Program-made: the position numbers and the translations under genes
From: UBA877 sp034436335
GTDB taxonomy: Bacteria > Chloroflexota > Anaerolineae > Anaerolineales > Villigracilaceae
Assembly: GCA_034436335.1 (NCBI GenBank)
Contig: DAOTVO010000037.1
Location: 93,110 to 157,109, forward strand
DNA: 64,000 nt
Reading direction: 5' to 3'
The notes under the pieces: model-generated
The model's database searches: none
Told to the model about the DNA's origin: nothing
The model's input: only the letters and a program-made list of their open reading frames with translations
Part shown: one piece after another, positions 33,486-42,133 of the stretch
Layout of the letters: the number at the start of each line of letters is the position of its first letter
Numbering within the stretch: position 1 is the stretch's first letter

Positions 33486-34448
33486 ATGCCCATCGCCCTG
33501 ATTACCGGCATCACCGGTCAGGCGGGTTCTTACCTGGCCGAATTTTTACTTGCCAAAGGCTATCACGTCGTCGGCATGGTTCGCCGCTCCAGCACCGTGA
33601 CTTACGAGCGAATCGAACACATCAAGCACGACCTGACGCTCGTTCAGGGCGATTTACACGACCAGAGTTCGCTGGTCTCCATTTTGGGCAATTACCAGCC
33701 GGACGAAGTATATAATCTGGCAGCGCAGTCCTTTGTAGCCACTTCTTGGAATCAGGCCGTGCTGACCGGCGAGGTCACCGCCCTGGGCGTGGTGCGGCTG
33801 CTGGAGGCCATCCGCCTGGTCAACCCGAAAATTCGCTTCTATCAGGCCTCCTCCAGCGAGATGTTCGGCAAGGCGCCGGCCCCCCAAAGCGAAACGACTC
33901 CTTTCCACCCGCGCTCCCCTTACGCCATCGCCAAACTCTACGGACATTGGATGACGGTCAATTACCGCGAATCTTACGGCATGTTCACCGTCTCGGGCAT
34001 CCTCTTCAACCACGAGAGTCCGCGCCGCGGCATCGAGTTCGTCACGCGCAAGATTTCGGACGGCGTCGCCCGCATCAAACTGGGCCTAGCCAAGGAACTC
34101 CTGCTCGGTAACCTGGAAGCGCGGCGCGATTGGGGTTTTGCCGGCGAATACGTTGAGGCAATGTGGAAAATGCTCCAGCAGGAGGCGCCGGAAGATTTCG
34201 TCATCGGCACCGGCGTTGCCCACTCGGTGAGCGACTTCTGCGAGACGGCCTTTCGCTATGTTGGGCTGGATTACCGTGACTACGTCCGTCAGGACCCGCG
34301 CTTCATGCGCCCGGCGGAGGTGGACCTGCTGGTGGCCGACTGCTCCAAAGCGCGGCAGAAACTCGGCTGGGCGCCCAAAGTCTCCTTTGAACAACTTGTC
34401 GAGATGATGGTCGAAGCCGACCTGAAACGATTGAAAGATGCTTCCTGA
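33486..34448 (+). CDS. gmd: GDP-mannose 4,6-dehydratase
   Basis: A 320-residue extended SDR. TGITGQAGSYLAEFLLAKGYHVVGMVRRSS is the NADP-binding start, FYQASSSEMFGKAP the catalytic Ser/Glu part, YAIAKLYGHWMTVNYRESYGMF the Tyr-x3-Lys part, and LFNHESPRRGIEFVTRKI is typical of GMD. It makes GDP-4-keto-6-deoxymannose, precursor of GDP-fucose, rhamnose or perosamine. No Rmd, Fcl or perosamine synthase is in the window. GGAG stands five bases before the ATG. Confidence 0.94.
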   Translation: MPIALITGITGQAGSYLAEFLLAKGYHVVGMVRRSSTVTYERIEHIKHDLTLVQGDLHDQSSLVSILGNYQPDEVYNLAAQSFVATSWNQAVLTGEVTALGVVRLLEAIRLVNPKIRFYQASSSEMFGKAPAPQSETTPFHPRSPYAIAKLYGHWMTVNYRESYGMFTVSGILFNHESPRRGIEFVTRKISDGVARIKLGLAKELLLGNLEARRDWGFAGEYVEAMWKMLQQEAPEDFVIGTGVAHSVSDFCETAFRYVGLDYRDYVRQDPRFMRPAEVDLLVADCSKARQKLGWAPKVSFEQLVEMMVEADLKRLKDAS

Positions 34449-34941
34449 AACCACTCACCCTTCCCCCGAACTGGCCCGTGACCTGGCCCTGCTCGAACAC
34501 ATCGAGAGAGACCCGGATGTGACGCAGGCTTCGCTGGCGACCCAACTCGATGTGGCGGTTGGCACGGTCAACTGGCATCTCAAGCGCCTGATCCAAAAAG
34601 GCTACATCAAGATCAAGCGCGCTGAGCGCAAGAAACTGCGCTACATCATCACGCCGGAAGGGATCGCCCTGCGCGCCCGCCTGACGGTGGATTACATCGA
34701 ACAACAATTCCTGCTCTACCGCCGCGTGCGCCAAAAAGTCAAGGACTACTTGGGAGAAGTGCGTCAGGCCGGGTTCGACAAAGTCCGCCTGAACGGCGAG
34801 GGGGATGTGGCCGATATTTGCCGCCTCACCTGCATGGAGCAGGGCGTGGAAATCGCCCCCGAGGGGCGCTATCCCGTCTTGACGGTCAGCGGGCTGACGG
34901 TCCGGCTTGAACCGCCGCCGCAAGGCTCGGAGTCGCAATGA
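34438..34941 (+). CDS. winged-helix regulator (EPS-associated MarR-like)
   Basis: A 167-residue DNA-binding protein. The winged-helix part is DLALLEHIERDPDVTQASLATQLDVAVGTVNWHLKRLIQKGYIKIKR with the wing KKLRYIITPEGIA. The second half (about residues 110-160) is a small domain that I do not recognise. Similar proteins occur in exopolysaccharide loci. It overlaps gmd by 11 bases and the exporter gene by four. It may adjust expression of the locus. Confidence 0.8.
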   Translation: MLPETTHPSPELARDLALLEHIERDPDVTQASLATQLDVAVGTVNWHLKRLIQKGYIKIKRAERKKLRYIITPEGIALRARLTVDYIEQQFLLYRRVRQKVKDYLGEVRQAGFDKVRLNGEGDVADICRLTCMEQGVEIAPEGRYPVLTVSGLTVRLEPPPQGSESQ

Positions 34942-35804
34942 GCAATCTCGTTTTGAGCAAATCCGACCCCAACGTGGTCGTCATCCGTCCGACGCGGCGT
35001 TGGGCAGCCCTCAATCTACGTGACCTTTGGCGTTACCGCGAACTGGCCTACTTCATGGTCTGGCGCGATCTAAAGGTGCGTTACAAGCAGACCGTGCTGG
35101 GCGTCTCGTGGGCGGTGCTGGAGCCGTTCCTGACGATGGTGGTTTTCACCATCTTCTTCGGCGAGTTGGCGAAAATCCCAACCGATAACGTCCCCGCGCC
35201 GGTGTTTTACTTTGTCGGTCTGCTGCCGTGGGGGCTGTTTGCCAAGGCGCTGAATATGGCCAGCCGCTCGCTGGTCACTCACCAGAACATGGTGACGAAG
35301 ATTTACTTCCCGCGCCTCATCCTGCCGCTTTCTTCCATTTTGGCCGGGGTGGTGGACTTTCTCATCGGCTGCGTGGTGCTGGCGGGCATCATCGCCTACT
35401 ACGCTTTCACCGGCGGGATGCAGGTGGCCTTCACCCCCGCCCTCCTCGCCCTGCCGCTGTTCCTGCTCCTGGCGCTCGTCACCGCTTTGGGCGTTTCGCT
35501 CTGGCTTTCGGCGCTCTATGTGCAGTACCGCGACGTGGGCTACTTGCTGCCCTTCCTGGCCGAATTTTGGCGCATTCTCTCGCCGGTGGTTTATTCCACG
35601 ACCCTTGTGCCGGAAAAATGGCGCGTACTTTACGCTCTCAACCCGATGGCCGGCGTGCTAAATGGCTTCCGCTGGGCGATCCTCGGCACACCCACCGGAC
35701 CCGACGCCGGTCTGTACGTTTCGGCGGCAGCGGCCCTGCTCCTGCTCCTTTCCGGCCTGTTCTACTTCCGGCGCATGGAAAAAACGTTTGCGGATACCAT
35801 CTGA
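34938..35804 (+). CDS. wzm: ABC-2 type polysaccharide exporter permease
   Basis: A 288-residue membrane protein with six helices. LAYFMVWRDLKVRYKQTVLGVSWAVLEPFLTMVVFTIFFGELAKI is the N-terminal signature of Wzm/TagG permeases. LWLSALYVQYRDVGYLLPFLAEFWRILSPVVYS follows. With the ATPase next to it, it exports a lipid-linked O-antigen or capsule chain across the inner membrane. It starts within the regulator gene (ATGA). Confidence 0.93.
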   Translation: MSNLVLSKSDPNVVVIRPTRRWAALNLRDLWRYRELAYFMVWRDLKVRYKQTVLGVSWAVLEPFLTMVVFTIFFGELAKIPTDNVPAPVFYFVGLLPWGLFAKALNMASRSLVTHQNMVTKIYFPRLILPLSSILAGVVDFLIGCVVLAGIIAYYAFTGGMQVAFTPALLALPLFLLLALVTALGVSLWLSALYVQYRDVGYLLPFLAEFWRILSPVVYSTTLVPEKWRVLYALNPMAGVLNGFRWAILGTPTGPDAGLYVSAAAALLLLLSGLFYFRRMEKTFADTI

Positions 35805-35805
35805 T

Positions 35806-37080
35806 ATGACCACCGTCATTTCCGTCGAAAACCTCGGCAAGCGCTACCGAATCGGTCTGACGCCGCAAAAGTATCAGACCTTGAGCGAGAAGGTGACCGG
35901 CGCCTTCAGCGCGCCCCTGCGCGCCCTCCGCCGCGTCCAGACCCCCACTTCCGACGCCGCCGATACCATCTGGGCGCTGCGAGATGTCTCTTTTGACGTG
36001 CAAGAGGGGCAGGTGCTGGGCATCGTCGGCCGCAACGGAGCCGGGAAAAGCACTCTGCTCAAGATTCTCTCGCGCATTACCGAGCCGACCACCGGCCAGG
36101 TGACCCTGCGCGGCCGCGTCGGCTCCCTGCTGGAGGTCGGCACCGGCTTCCACCCCGAACTGACCGGGCGCGAAAATATCTTCCTCAACGGCGCCATCCT
36201 AGGGATGAAGCGCGCCGAAATCGAGCGCAAGTTCGATGAGATTGTGGCCTTCTCGGAAGTCGAGCAGTTCATTGACACGCCCGTCAAGCGTTACTCCTCC
36301 GGCATGTACCTGCGCCTGGCGTTTGCCGTCGCCGCGCATCTCGAACCCGAAATCCTGGTCGTGGATGAAGTGCTGGCGGTCGGCGATGCCGAGTTCCAGC
36401 GCAAGTGCCTCGGCAAGATGAGCGACGTGGCCCAGGCCGGGCGCACCGTCCTCTTTGTCAGCCACAACATGAGCGCCGTCCTGCGCCTGACGCAGGAGGC
36501 CATCCTGCTCGAAAAAGGCCGCCTGAAACTGCGCGGCCCCTCCGCCGAGGTGGTGGACGCCTATCTCTCGGCGGGCAACGCCAGCGCCGGCGAGCGCCTC
36601 TGGGAGGCGGACGAAGTCCCCGCCGAGGCCGCGCCCTTCCGCCCGATTGCCCTGCGCGTGCGCGACGCCAAAGGTTCGGTGAGCGAAACCGTCCGTTCGC
36701 CGGAGCCGTTCTTCATCGAGATGGAATACGAACTGACCGCGCCCATCACCGGCCTGCGGGTGGGCATCTATCTGACCACCGCCCGCGGCGACCAGGTGCT
36801 GACCTCCTTCGACACCGACGACCAGAAACGCTTCGAGAAATTCGGCACGCGCCCGGCCGGACGGTACGTCAGCCGCTGTACCGTCCCCCCCGACCTGCTC
36901 AACGGCGGGCGCTATACCCTGGGCGTCAACGCCAGCGCCTACCGCGTCCGACGCTACTTCATGGACGAGCAGGCGCTCAACTTCAACGTTGACGCTTCCG
37001 GCGCGCCCGGCATGCAGTGGCCGGAAGTCCGCCCCGGGGTCCTCCGTCCGCGCTTTGCATGGGAGATCGAGTCAACATGA
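35806..37080 (+). CDS. wzt: ABC polysaccharide exporter ATPase with Wzt-type C-terminal domain
   Basis: A 424-residue ATPase. Walker A is GRNGAGKSTLLK, the signature is RYSSGMYLRLAFAVAAHLEP, and Walker B is EILVVDEVLAVGDAEFQRKC. An approximately 170-residue C-terminal beta-sandwich-like domain (about 255-424) corresponds to the Wzt domain that recognises the capped non-reducing end of the glycan. The capping enzyme is not evident; one of the methyltransferases in the locus is a candidate. It overlaps the next gene by four bases. Confidence 0.93.
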   Translation: MTTVISVENLGKRYRIGLTPQKYQTLSEKVTGAFSAPLRALRRVQTPTSDAADTIWALRDVSFDVQEGQVLGIVGRNGAGKSTLLKILSRITEPTTGQVTLRGRVGSLLEVGTGFHPELTGRENIFLNGAILGMKRAEIERKFDEIVAFSEVEQFIDTPVKRYSSGMYLRLAFAVAAHLEPEILVVDEVLAVGDAEFQRKCLGKMSDVAQAGRTVLFVSHNMSAVLRLTQEAILLEKGRLKLRGPSAEVVDAYLSAGNASAGERLWEADEVPAEAAPFRPIALRVRDAKGSVSETVRSPEPFFIEMEYELTAPITGLRVGIYLTTARGDQVLTSFDTDDQKRFEKFGTRPAGRYVSRCTVPPDLLNGGRYTLGVNASAYRVRRYFMDEQALNFNVDASGAPGMQWPEVRPGVLRPRFAWEIEST

Positions 37081-38657
37081 GCGCCCTCTCTCGCCTCAAA
37101 CCTCTGCTAGGGGTGCTGCCTCTCACCGCCGAACTCGACTGGGCGCTGCGTCACCGCGATGGCAAGATCAACAGCCGTTTTCGCCTGGGTATTCTCGAGG
37201 AGCAAACTCCGCTCCTGCTTGAAGAACTGGCCCGCCACGCTGCCGCCCCGCTCAACGGCAAAAAAGTCTTCCTCTTTGCTTCCTGGCACTACTGGATCGT
37301 TCACACCGCGCTGTGCGCTTTGGTACTGCGCGGCCTTGGATACGATGTAAGTCTGGGCTACCTCCCTTACAGCGCCTACGACCGGCCGGTCAACCGCTTC
37401 GACCTGCGCCTTCAGAACCTGTACGCCCGCCGCCTGCTCGACCAACTCCGTCCCTACCTGACCCCCGTCTCGTTTCTGGACCTGAAGCCTGCCCGCGATT
37501 TGCCCGAAGCGCTCGCCTCGGCGGTGGAGCGGGTGACAACCTTCGACACACAGTACACCCTCCAGCGGGAAGATGTGAGCGGCACAGAACCCATCTACCG
37601 GCTGCGCGCCGAGCGCAATCGAGCCGCGGCCCGCCTGGCGCTGGCATACTTTCAGAAAAACCGCCCGGACGTGGTGGTCGTCCCCAACGGCATGATTCAG
37701 GAATACGCCGCCGTCTATGAGACCGCCCGCTTCCTCGGCATCTCCGCCGTGACTTACGAATTCGGCGAACACAATCATCGCATCTGGATCGGACAGAATC
37801 GCCTGGTCATCCACCACATCACCGATGAACTCTGGCAGGCGCGCCGAAACCGCCGCCTGACCCCCGAACAGCGCCGCGAACTGGAAGAATTCCTGGCCGG
37901 GCGGCAAGGGCTGACCGCCGGCGAGCAATTCGCCCACCTGTGGCAGAAGGCCTCGCGTGAGGGCGGGGAGAAAATCCGCGCCGCGCTGGGGCTGGATGAG
38001 CGCCCGATCGTCCTCCTGCCGACCAACGTCCTGGGCGATTCGGCCACGCTGGGGCTGACGGTCTTCAGCGCCTCGATGACCGACTGGCTGCAGCGCGTCC
38101 TCCTCCATCTGGCCGGCAGGCGCGAGGTCCAGGTGGTGGTGCGCATTCACCCCGCCGAGACGTGGACGGTTGGCCCCTCGGTTGCCGAAATCATCCAGCA
38201 GGTGCTGCCCGAACTGCCCGCCCATATCCACCTGATCGGGCCGCGAGAGAAGGTCAACACCTACGACCTGATGGAAATCGCCGACCTAGCGCTGGTGTAC
38301 ACCACCACCGCCGGGCTAGAAATGGCGACGCGCGGCATCCCCGTGCTGGTCAGCGGGCGGGCGCACTACCGCGGCAAAGGCTTTACGCTGGAGGCCGATT
38401 CGTGGGAGGAATACTTCGCCAAATTGGACGCAGCACTGAAAGACATCCCCACCCGCCTGACGCCCGAGCAGGTGGAGCAGGCCTGGAATTATGCTTACGC
38501 CTTCTTCCGCGAGTACCCGCGCCCCTTCCCCTGGCATTTGGAAAAGATTGGCCCCGACCTGGAAAAGCGCCCGCTCGCCTATGTACTTGGTTCGGCGGGC
38601 CGCGCCGAGTTCGAGGCGACCTTCCGACAACTGGCCGGAGAGCCGATAAACTGGTAG
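37077..38657 (+). CDS. capsule polysaccharide-type glycosyltransferase
   Basis: A 526-residue protein of the surface/capsule polysaccharide family with a GT-B fold. KKVFLFASWHYWIVHTALCALVLRGLGYDVSLGYLP opens the first domain. VVVPNGMIQEYAAVYETARFLGISAVTYEFGEHNHRIWIG and VVVRIHPAETW, then TYDLMEIADLALVYTTTAGLEMATRGIPVLV, form the rest. It resembles the 482- and 541-residue proteins at 43973 and 52712 in design. Donor and linkage are unknown. Confidence 0.8.
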   Translation: MSALSRLKPLLGVLPLTAELDWALRHRDGKINSRFRLGILEEQTPLLLEELARHAAAPLNGKKVFLFASWHYWIVHTALCALVLRGLGYDVSLGYLPYSAYDRPVNRFDLRLQNLYARRLLDQLRPYLTPVSFLDLKPARDLPEALASAVERVTTFDTQYTLQREDVSGTEPIYRLRAERNRAAARLALAYFQKNRPDVVVVPNGMIQEYAAVYETARFLGISAVTYEFGEHNHRIWIGQNRLVIHHITDELWQARRNRRLTPEQRRELEEFLAGRQGLTAGEQFAHLWQKASREGGEKIRAALGLDERPIVLLPTNVLGDSATLGLTVFSASMTDWLQRVLLHLAGRREVQVVVRIHPAETWTVGPSVAEIIQQVLPELPAHIHLIGPREKVNTYDLMEIADLALVYTTTAGLEMATRGIPVLVSGRAHYRGKGFTLEADSWEEYFAKLDAALKDIPTRLTPEQVEQAWNYAYAFFREYPRPFPWHLEKIGPDLEKRPLAYVLGSAGRAEFEATFRQLAGEPINW

Positions 38658-38667
38658 AGGCAGAACG

Positions 38668-39333
38668 ATGTCCATTCGACAACTTCTCATCAAATTTATC
38701 CGCTGGCTCGCCCTAGGCGAGCGCGGCGGCGTCTGCCGTTCGGTGCGGGGGGAAAACAACGTGTTTCAGGCGGCGGGAGTCAGTTTCAACAACGTGGAAG
38801 TGGACATCATCGGCAGTGACAACACCATTGTCATCGGCCCCGGCTCCCGCTTCAACAATGTGCGCTTTCACATTCGGGGAAACGGCCACCGCATCGAGTT
38901 TGGCCCCAACTGCCGCATCTCGCGCGGCGGAGTCATCTGGTTCGAAGACTCGGGCGGCGTATTGCAAGTTGCGCAAAACACGAGCATGGTGGATGTGCAA
39001 ATCGCCGTCACCGAGCCAGGCTCGCGCGTGCTCATCGGCGAGGACTGCATGTTCGCCAACGACATTGACATCCGCACCGGCGACAGCCATTCGATCGTTG
39101 ACGCGGCGAGCGGCGAACGCCTGAACTATGCCGCCGATGTGGTCATCGAAGATCATGTCTGGATTGCGCCGCACGTGGTGATTTTGAAAGGCGTCCATAT
39201 CGGCCGCGATTCGGTCGTGGCGACCGGCGCGGTGGTCACCAAATCGTTCGGTTCGGGCGTTATCATTGCTGGCAATCCGGCTTCTGTCATAAAATCGAAT
39301 ATTTCCTGGAAGCGTGAGCGGCTTCCGCGTTAG
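38668..39333 (+). CDS. left-handed beta-helix acyltransferase
   Basis: A 221-residue hexapeptide-repeat protein. Imperfect repeats begin near residue 35 (NNVEVDIIGSDNTIVIGPGSRFNNV). The catalytic-type end is DVVIEDHVWIAPHVVILKGVHIGRDSVVATGAVVTKSFGSGVIIAGNPASVI. It is likely to acetylate a sugar of the polysaccharide, using the His in EDHVWI or DSHSI. The length is normal for sugar O-acetyltransferases. Confidence 0.88.
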   Translation: MSIRQLLIKFIRWLALGERGGVCRSVRGENNVFQAAGVSFNNVEVDIIGSDNTIVIGPGSRFNNVRFHIRGNGHRIEFGPNCRISRGGVIWFEDSGGVLQVAQNTSMVDVQIAVTEPGSRVLIGEDCMFANDIDIRTGDSHSIVDAASGERLNYAADVVIEDHVWIAPHVVILKGVHIGRDSVVATGAVVTKSFGSGVIIAGNPASVIKSNISWKRERLPR

Positions 39334-39365
39334 TTACCAAAAATCAACCTTACAAGGAGTCAAAC

Positions 39366-40346
39366 ATGTCACAAACCAAAGTTCTCGTTACCGGCGCCGG
39401 CGGCTTCATCGGCCATCATCTGGTGACCTTCCTGAAAAAGAAGGGCTACTGGGTGCGCGGCGTGGATATCAAATACCCCGAATTCAGCGCAGTGGATGCC
39501 GACGAATTCGAAATCCTCGACCTGCGCCGCTGGGACAACTGCCTCCAGGCGACGCGCGGCATTGACGAGGTCTACGGCCTGGCCGCCGACATGGGCGGGA
39601 TGGGCTTCATCTCCTCTCACCACTCGGAGATTCTGCACAACAACTCGCTCATCAACATCCACACACTAGAAGCGGCGCGCATCAACGGCGTGAAGCGCTA
39701 CTTCTACACCTCCTCCGCCTGCGTTTATCCCGAATACAAGCAGACCGAGGCCAACGTCGTCCCCCTGAAGGAAGAGGACGCCTACCCGGCCATGCCGCAG
39801 GACGCCTACGGCTGGGAAAAACTCATCATGGAACGCCTCTGCACGCACTACCGCCAGGACTACGGCTTTGAGACGCGCATCGTCCGCTTCCACAACATCT
39901 TTGGGCCGGAAGGCACCTGGGAAGGCGGCCGCGAAAAGGCCCCTGCCGCCCTATGCCGCAAAATTGCGGTTGCCAAACTGACCGGCAACCACGAAATTGA
40001 AATGTGGGGCGACGGCGAGCAGACGCGCTCGTTCTGCTATATTGATGATACCCTGGAAGGCATCTACCGCCTGATGCGCTCCGATTACCCCCATCCGCTC
40101 AATCTTGGTTCGGACCGCATGGTGACCATCAATCAATTGGCCTACATCATCGCCGACATCGCCGGCATCCAGATCACCATCAAGCATATTGAAGGCCCGA
40201 TGGGCGTGCGCGGCCGCAACTCCGACAACACCCGCCTGCGCCAGGTCCTCGGCTGGGAACCGCAGATCAGCCTTGAGGAAGGCCTGACCAAGACCTACGC
40301 CTGGATTGAACAGCAGGTCGCGGCAAAACTAGGCCTGGCTAAGTAA
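39366..40346 (+). CDS. GDP-mannose 3,5-epimerase-like NAD-dependent epimerase
   Basis: A 326-residue extended SDR. TGAGGFIGHHLVTFLKKKGYWVRGVDIKYPEF, YGLAADMGGMGFISSHHSEIL, YTSSACVYPEYKQ and YGWEKLIMERLCTHY match plant-type GDP-mannose 3,5-epimerase (GME). MWGDGEQTRSFCYIDD and GVRGRNSDNTRLRQVLGWEP support this. It would make GDP-L-galactose or GDP-L-gulose. A good ribosome site (AAGGAG) precedes the ATG. A palindrome follows the stop. Confidence 0.88.
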   Translation: MSQTKVLVTGAGGFIGHHLVTFLKKKGYWVRGVDIKYPEFSAVDADEFEILDLRRWDNCLQATRGIDEVYGLAADMGGMGFISSHHSEILHNNSLINIHTLEAARINGVKRYFYTSSACVYPEYKQTEANVVPLKEEDAYPAMPQDAYGWEKLIMERLCTHYRQDYGFETRIVRFHNIFGPEGTWEGGREKAPAALCRKIAVAKLTGNHEIEMWGDGEQTRSFCYIDDTLEGIYRLMRSDYPHPLNLGSDRMVTINQLAYIIADIAGIQITIKHIEGPMGVRGRNSDNTRLRQVLGWEPQISLEEGLTKTYAWIEQQVAAKLGLAK

Positions 40347-40349
40347 TTT

Positions 40350-40378
40350 GTGGGACAACTGCTCAGCAGTTGTCCCAC
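40350..40378. repeat. 29-bp palindrome after the GME-like gene
   Basis: The arms GTGGGACAACTGCT and AGCAGTTGTCCCAC (14 bp, perfect) flank one base, three bases after the stop. There is no T-run. It marks the border to an AT-rich insertion. Confidence 0.75.
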
Positions 40379-40421
40379 AGAAAAATGGAATCATTTGGAA
40401 TTGTTTATAAAAGGAATTGGC

Positions 40422-41152
40422 ATGAACACTCTTCCTATAAGAGCATATCTCCTTCTTGGAAAACTATGGGCTAAATTTTATCAACTGCTCGGAAAAATAG
40501 TCGGCATTTCAAAAATGAAATTGAGTCTGCCATCCTTCCACATCCAGAATGCTGCTCTTTTCCTTTATCAAAATCGGATCTTCAATCTGATCAGCACCTA
40601 GACGGTGATATTGTGGAATGTGGCGTTGGAAAAGGAAGAACCTTTCTTAATTGGGTTATCTTGTGTTATGACGAAGGTCGTCAACGACACGTCTGGGGAT
40701 TCGACTCTTTTGAAGGTTTCCCTGAACCAACTCAAGAGGATGAAAGTTCTCGCCATCCCCAAAAAGGCGAATGGAACGTTTCTACAATCGAGAAAATATA
40801 TGAAATGCTGTTATCAGCCGGTTTTTCTTATGAATGGCTACGTTCTAATATCACTTTGATTAAGGGTTTTTTTGAAGATAGCCTCTCAAAGTATCGAGGT
40901 GAAAAAATAGCATTGCTCCATATTGATGTTGACCTCTATGGCTCCTACAAGACCGTCCTGGAAACATTATATGATCAGGTTCAAGCTGGCGGGATTATCG
41001 CAGTGGATGAGTATGTAGACACATTTGACGTTGCGAAGTTTCCAGGTGCCCAAAAAGCCATTGACGAATTTTTGAATAGCCGAAATATAGCAAGCAGTTT
41101 TAGGCGCGATGCTTCTACTGGAAAATATTACTTCATCAAGCCAGAGGCCTAA
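40422..41152 (+). pseudogene. TylF/MycF-type methyltransferase gene with frameshift
   Basis: The AT-rich gene is in two frames. The first part (ATG 40422, AAGGAA upstream) gives MNTLPIRAYLLLGKLW to FLYQNRIFNLIST and stops at 40601. The second frame opens by 40475 and carries the methyltransferase body: DIVECGVGKGRTFLNW, HVWGFDSFEGFPEP, ALLHIDVDLYGSYKTVLETLYDQVQAGGIIAVDEY. Joining them needs a -1 shift between 40475 and 40601. It may be a one-base deletion in the genome, an assembly error or a decayed gene. A start within the second frame (GTG at 40613) would lack the N-terminus. Confidence 0.75.
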
Positions 41153-41232
41153 TTGCTGAAATACTTTGTTTGTATGCAACTCGATAATTTCCAAAGCAGC
41201 AGAAAGTTGCTCAGATCACAGGATTCACACTT

Positions 41233-42132
41233 ATGCCTTTCCTGACCATCTTCACGGCTCCCAAGCCGTTCACCAACCCACACATCAACATCATCCAGCG
41301 CAACGCCCTGGCCGCCTGGACGCGCCTGCCGGATGTGGAGGTCATCGTCATCGGTGATGAACCTGGCATCCCGGAGGCGGCCGCCGAGTTCGGCGTGAAA
41401 AACGTGCGTGAGGTGGCGCGGGACGAGAAGGGGATTCCGCTGGTCAGTGCGGTGATGGAAATCGGCCACAAGTACAGCACGAGCCCGCTGCTGTGCTACG
41501 CCAACGGCGACATGATCCTCATGTCCGACGCGGTGCGCGCCGCCCGGCAGGTTGCCGGGCAGGTCAAAGACTTCCTGCTCATCGGTCAACGCTGGAACCT
41601 GGACTTGACCGAGCCGTTCGATTTCAGCGGCGATTGGGAAGCCCGCCTGCGCGCGGAAGTCCACCAGCGCGGCCAGTTCTACACCCCCTGGGGCATTGAC
41701 TACTTTATCTTCCCCCGCCACCTCTACACCGAGGTCCCCGATTTCACCATTGGCCGCCCGGCCTGGGATAACTGGATGGTCTATCACGCCCGCACGAAGA
41801 TCGGCCTGGCGATAGACGCCTCGCCGGATGTTATGGCTGTCCATCAGAACCACGATTACAGCCACCTGCCGGGCAACAAGCCGCCCTATGGCTCAGAAGC
41901 CGCCAAAGCCAACCTGGCCAAGGCCGGCGGGCGGCGCTGCATCTACAACGTCTTGGACGCCAACCGAGAACTGTGGGATGGCCGCATCCGCCGCCCTACG
42001 TTCCGCCTGGTGCGCCTGCTGCGCCGCCTGGAACGCCTCTTCGTCAACGACAAGGGGCACGGTTGGGCCTGGGAAATTTCGCTACGGCTGCGCCGGCTGC
42101 AAATCCCGCTCGAATCGCGCCCAAGGAGATGA
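41233..42132 (+). CDS. GT-A-like glycosyltransferase family protein
   Basis: A 299-residue soluble protein beginning MPFLTIFTAPKPFTNPHINIIQRNALAAW. It has a GT-A look (VEVIVIGDEPG, LLCYANGDMIL as a DxD-like site at about residue 95). FYTPWGIDYFIFPRHLYTEVPDFTIGRPAWDNW may form the acceptor part. Similar proteins stand in polysaccharide loci without a known activity. The stop is one base before the next ATG. Confidence 0.72.
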   Translation: MPFLTIFTAPKPFTNPHINIIQRNALAAWTRLPDVEVIVIGDEPGIPEAAAEFGVKNVREVARDEKGIPLVSAVMEIGHKYSTSPLLCYANGDMILMSDAVRAARQVAGQVKDFLLIGQRWNLDLTEPFDFSGDWEARLRAEVHQRGQFYTPWGIDYFIFPRHLYTEVPDFTIGRPAWDNWMVYHARTKIGLAIDASPDVMAVHQNHDYSHLPGNKPPYGSEAAKANLAKAGGRRCIYNVLDANRELWDGRIRRPTFRLVRLLRRLERLFVNDKGHGWAWEISLRLRRLQIPLESRPRR

Positions 42133-42133
42133 G

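Noticed and set aside
35662..35805. Upstream extension of the Wzt frame
   Set aside because: The ATG at 35806 follows the Wzm stop directly and gives the normal Wzt start; the extension is the shadow of wzm.
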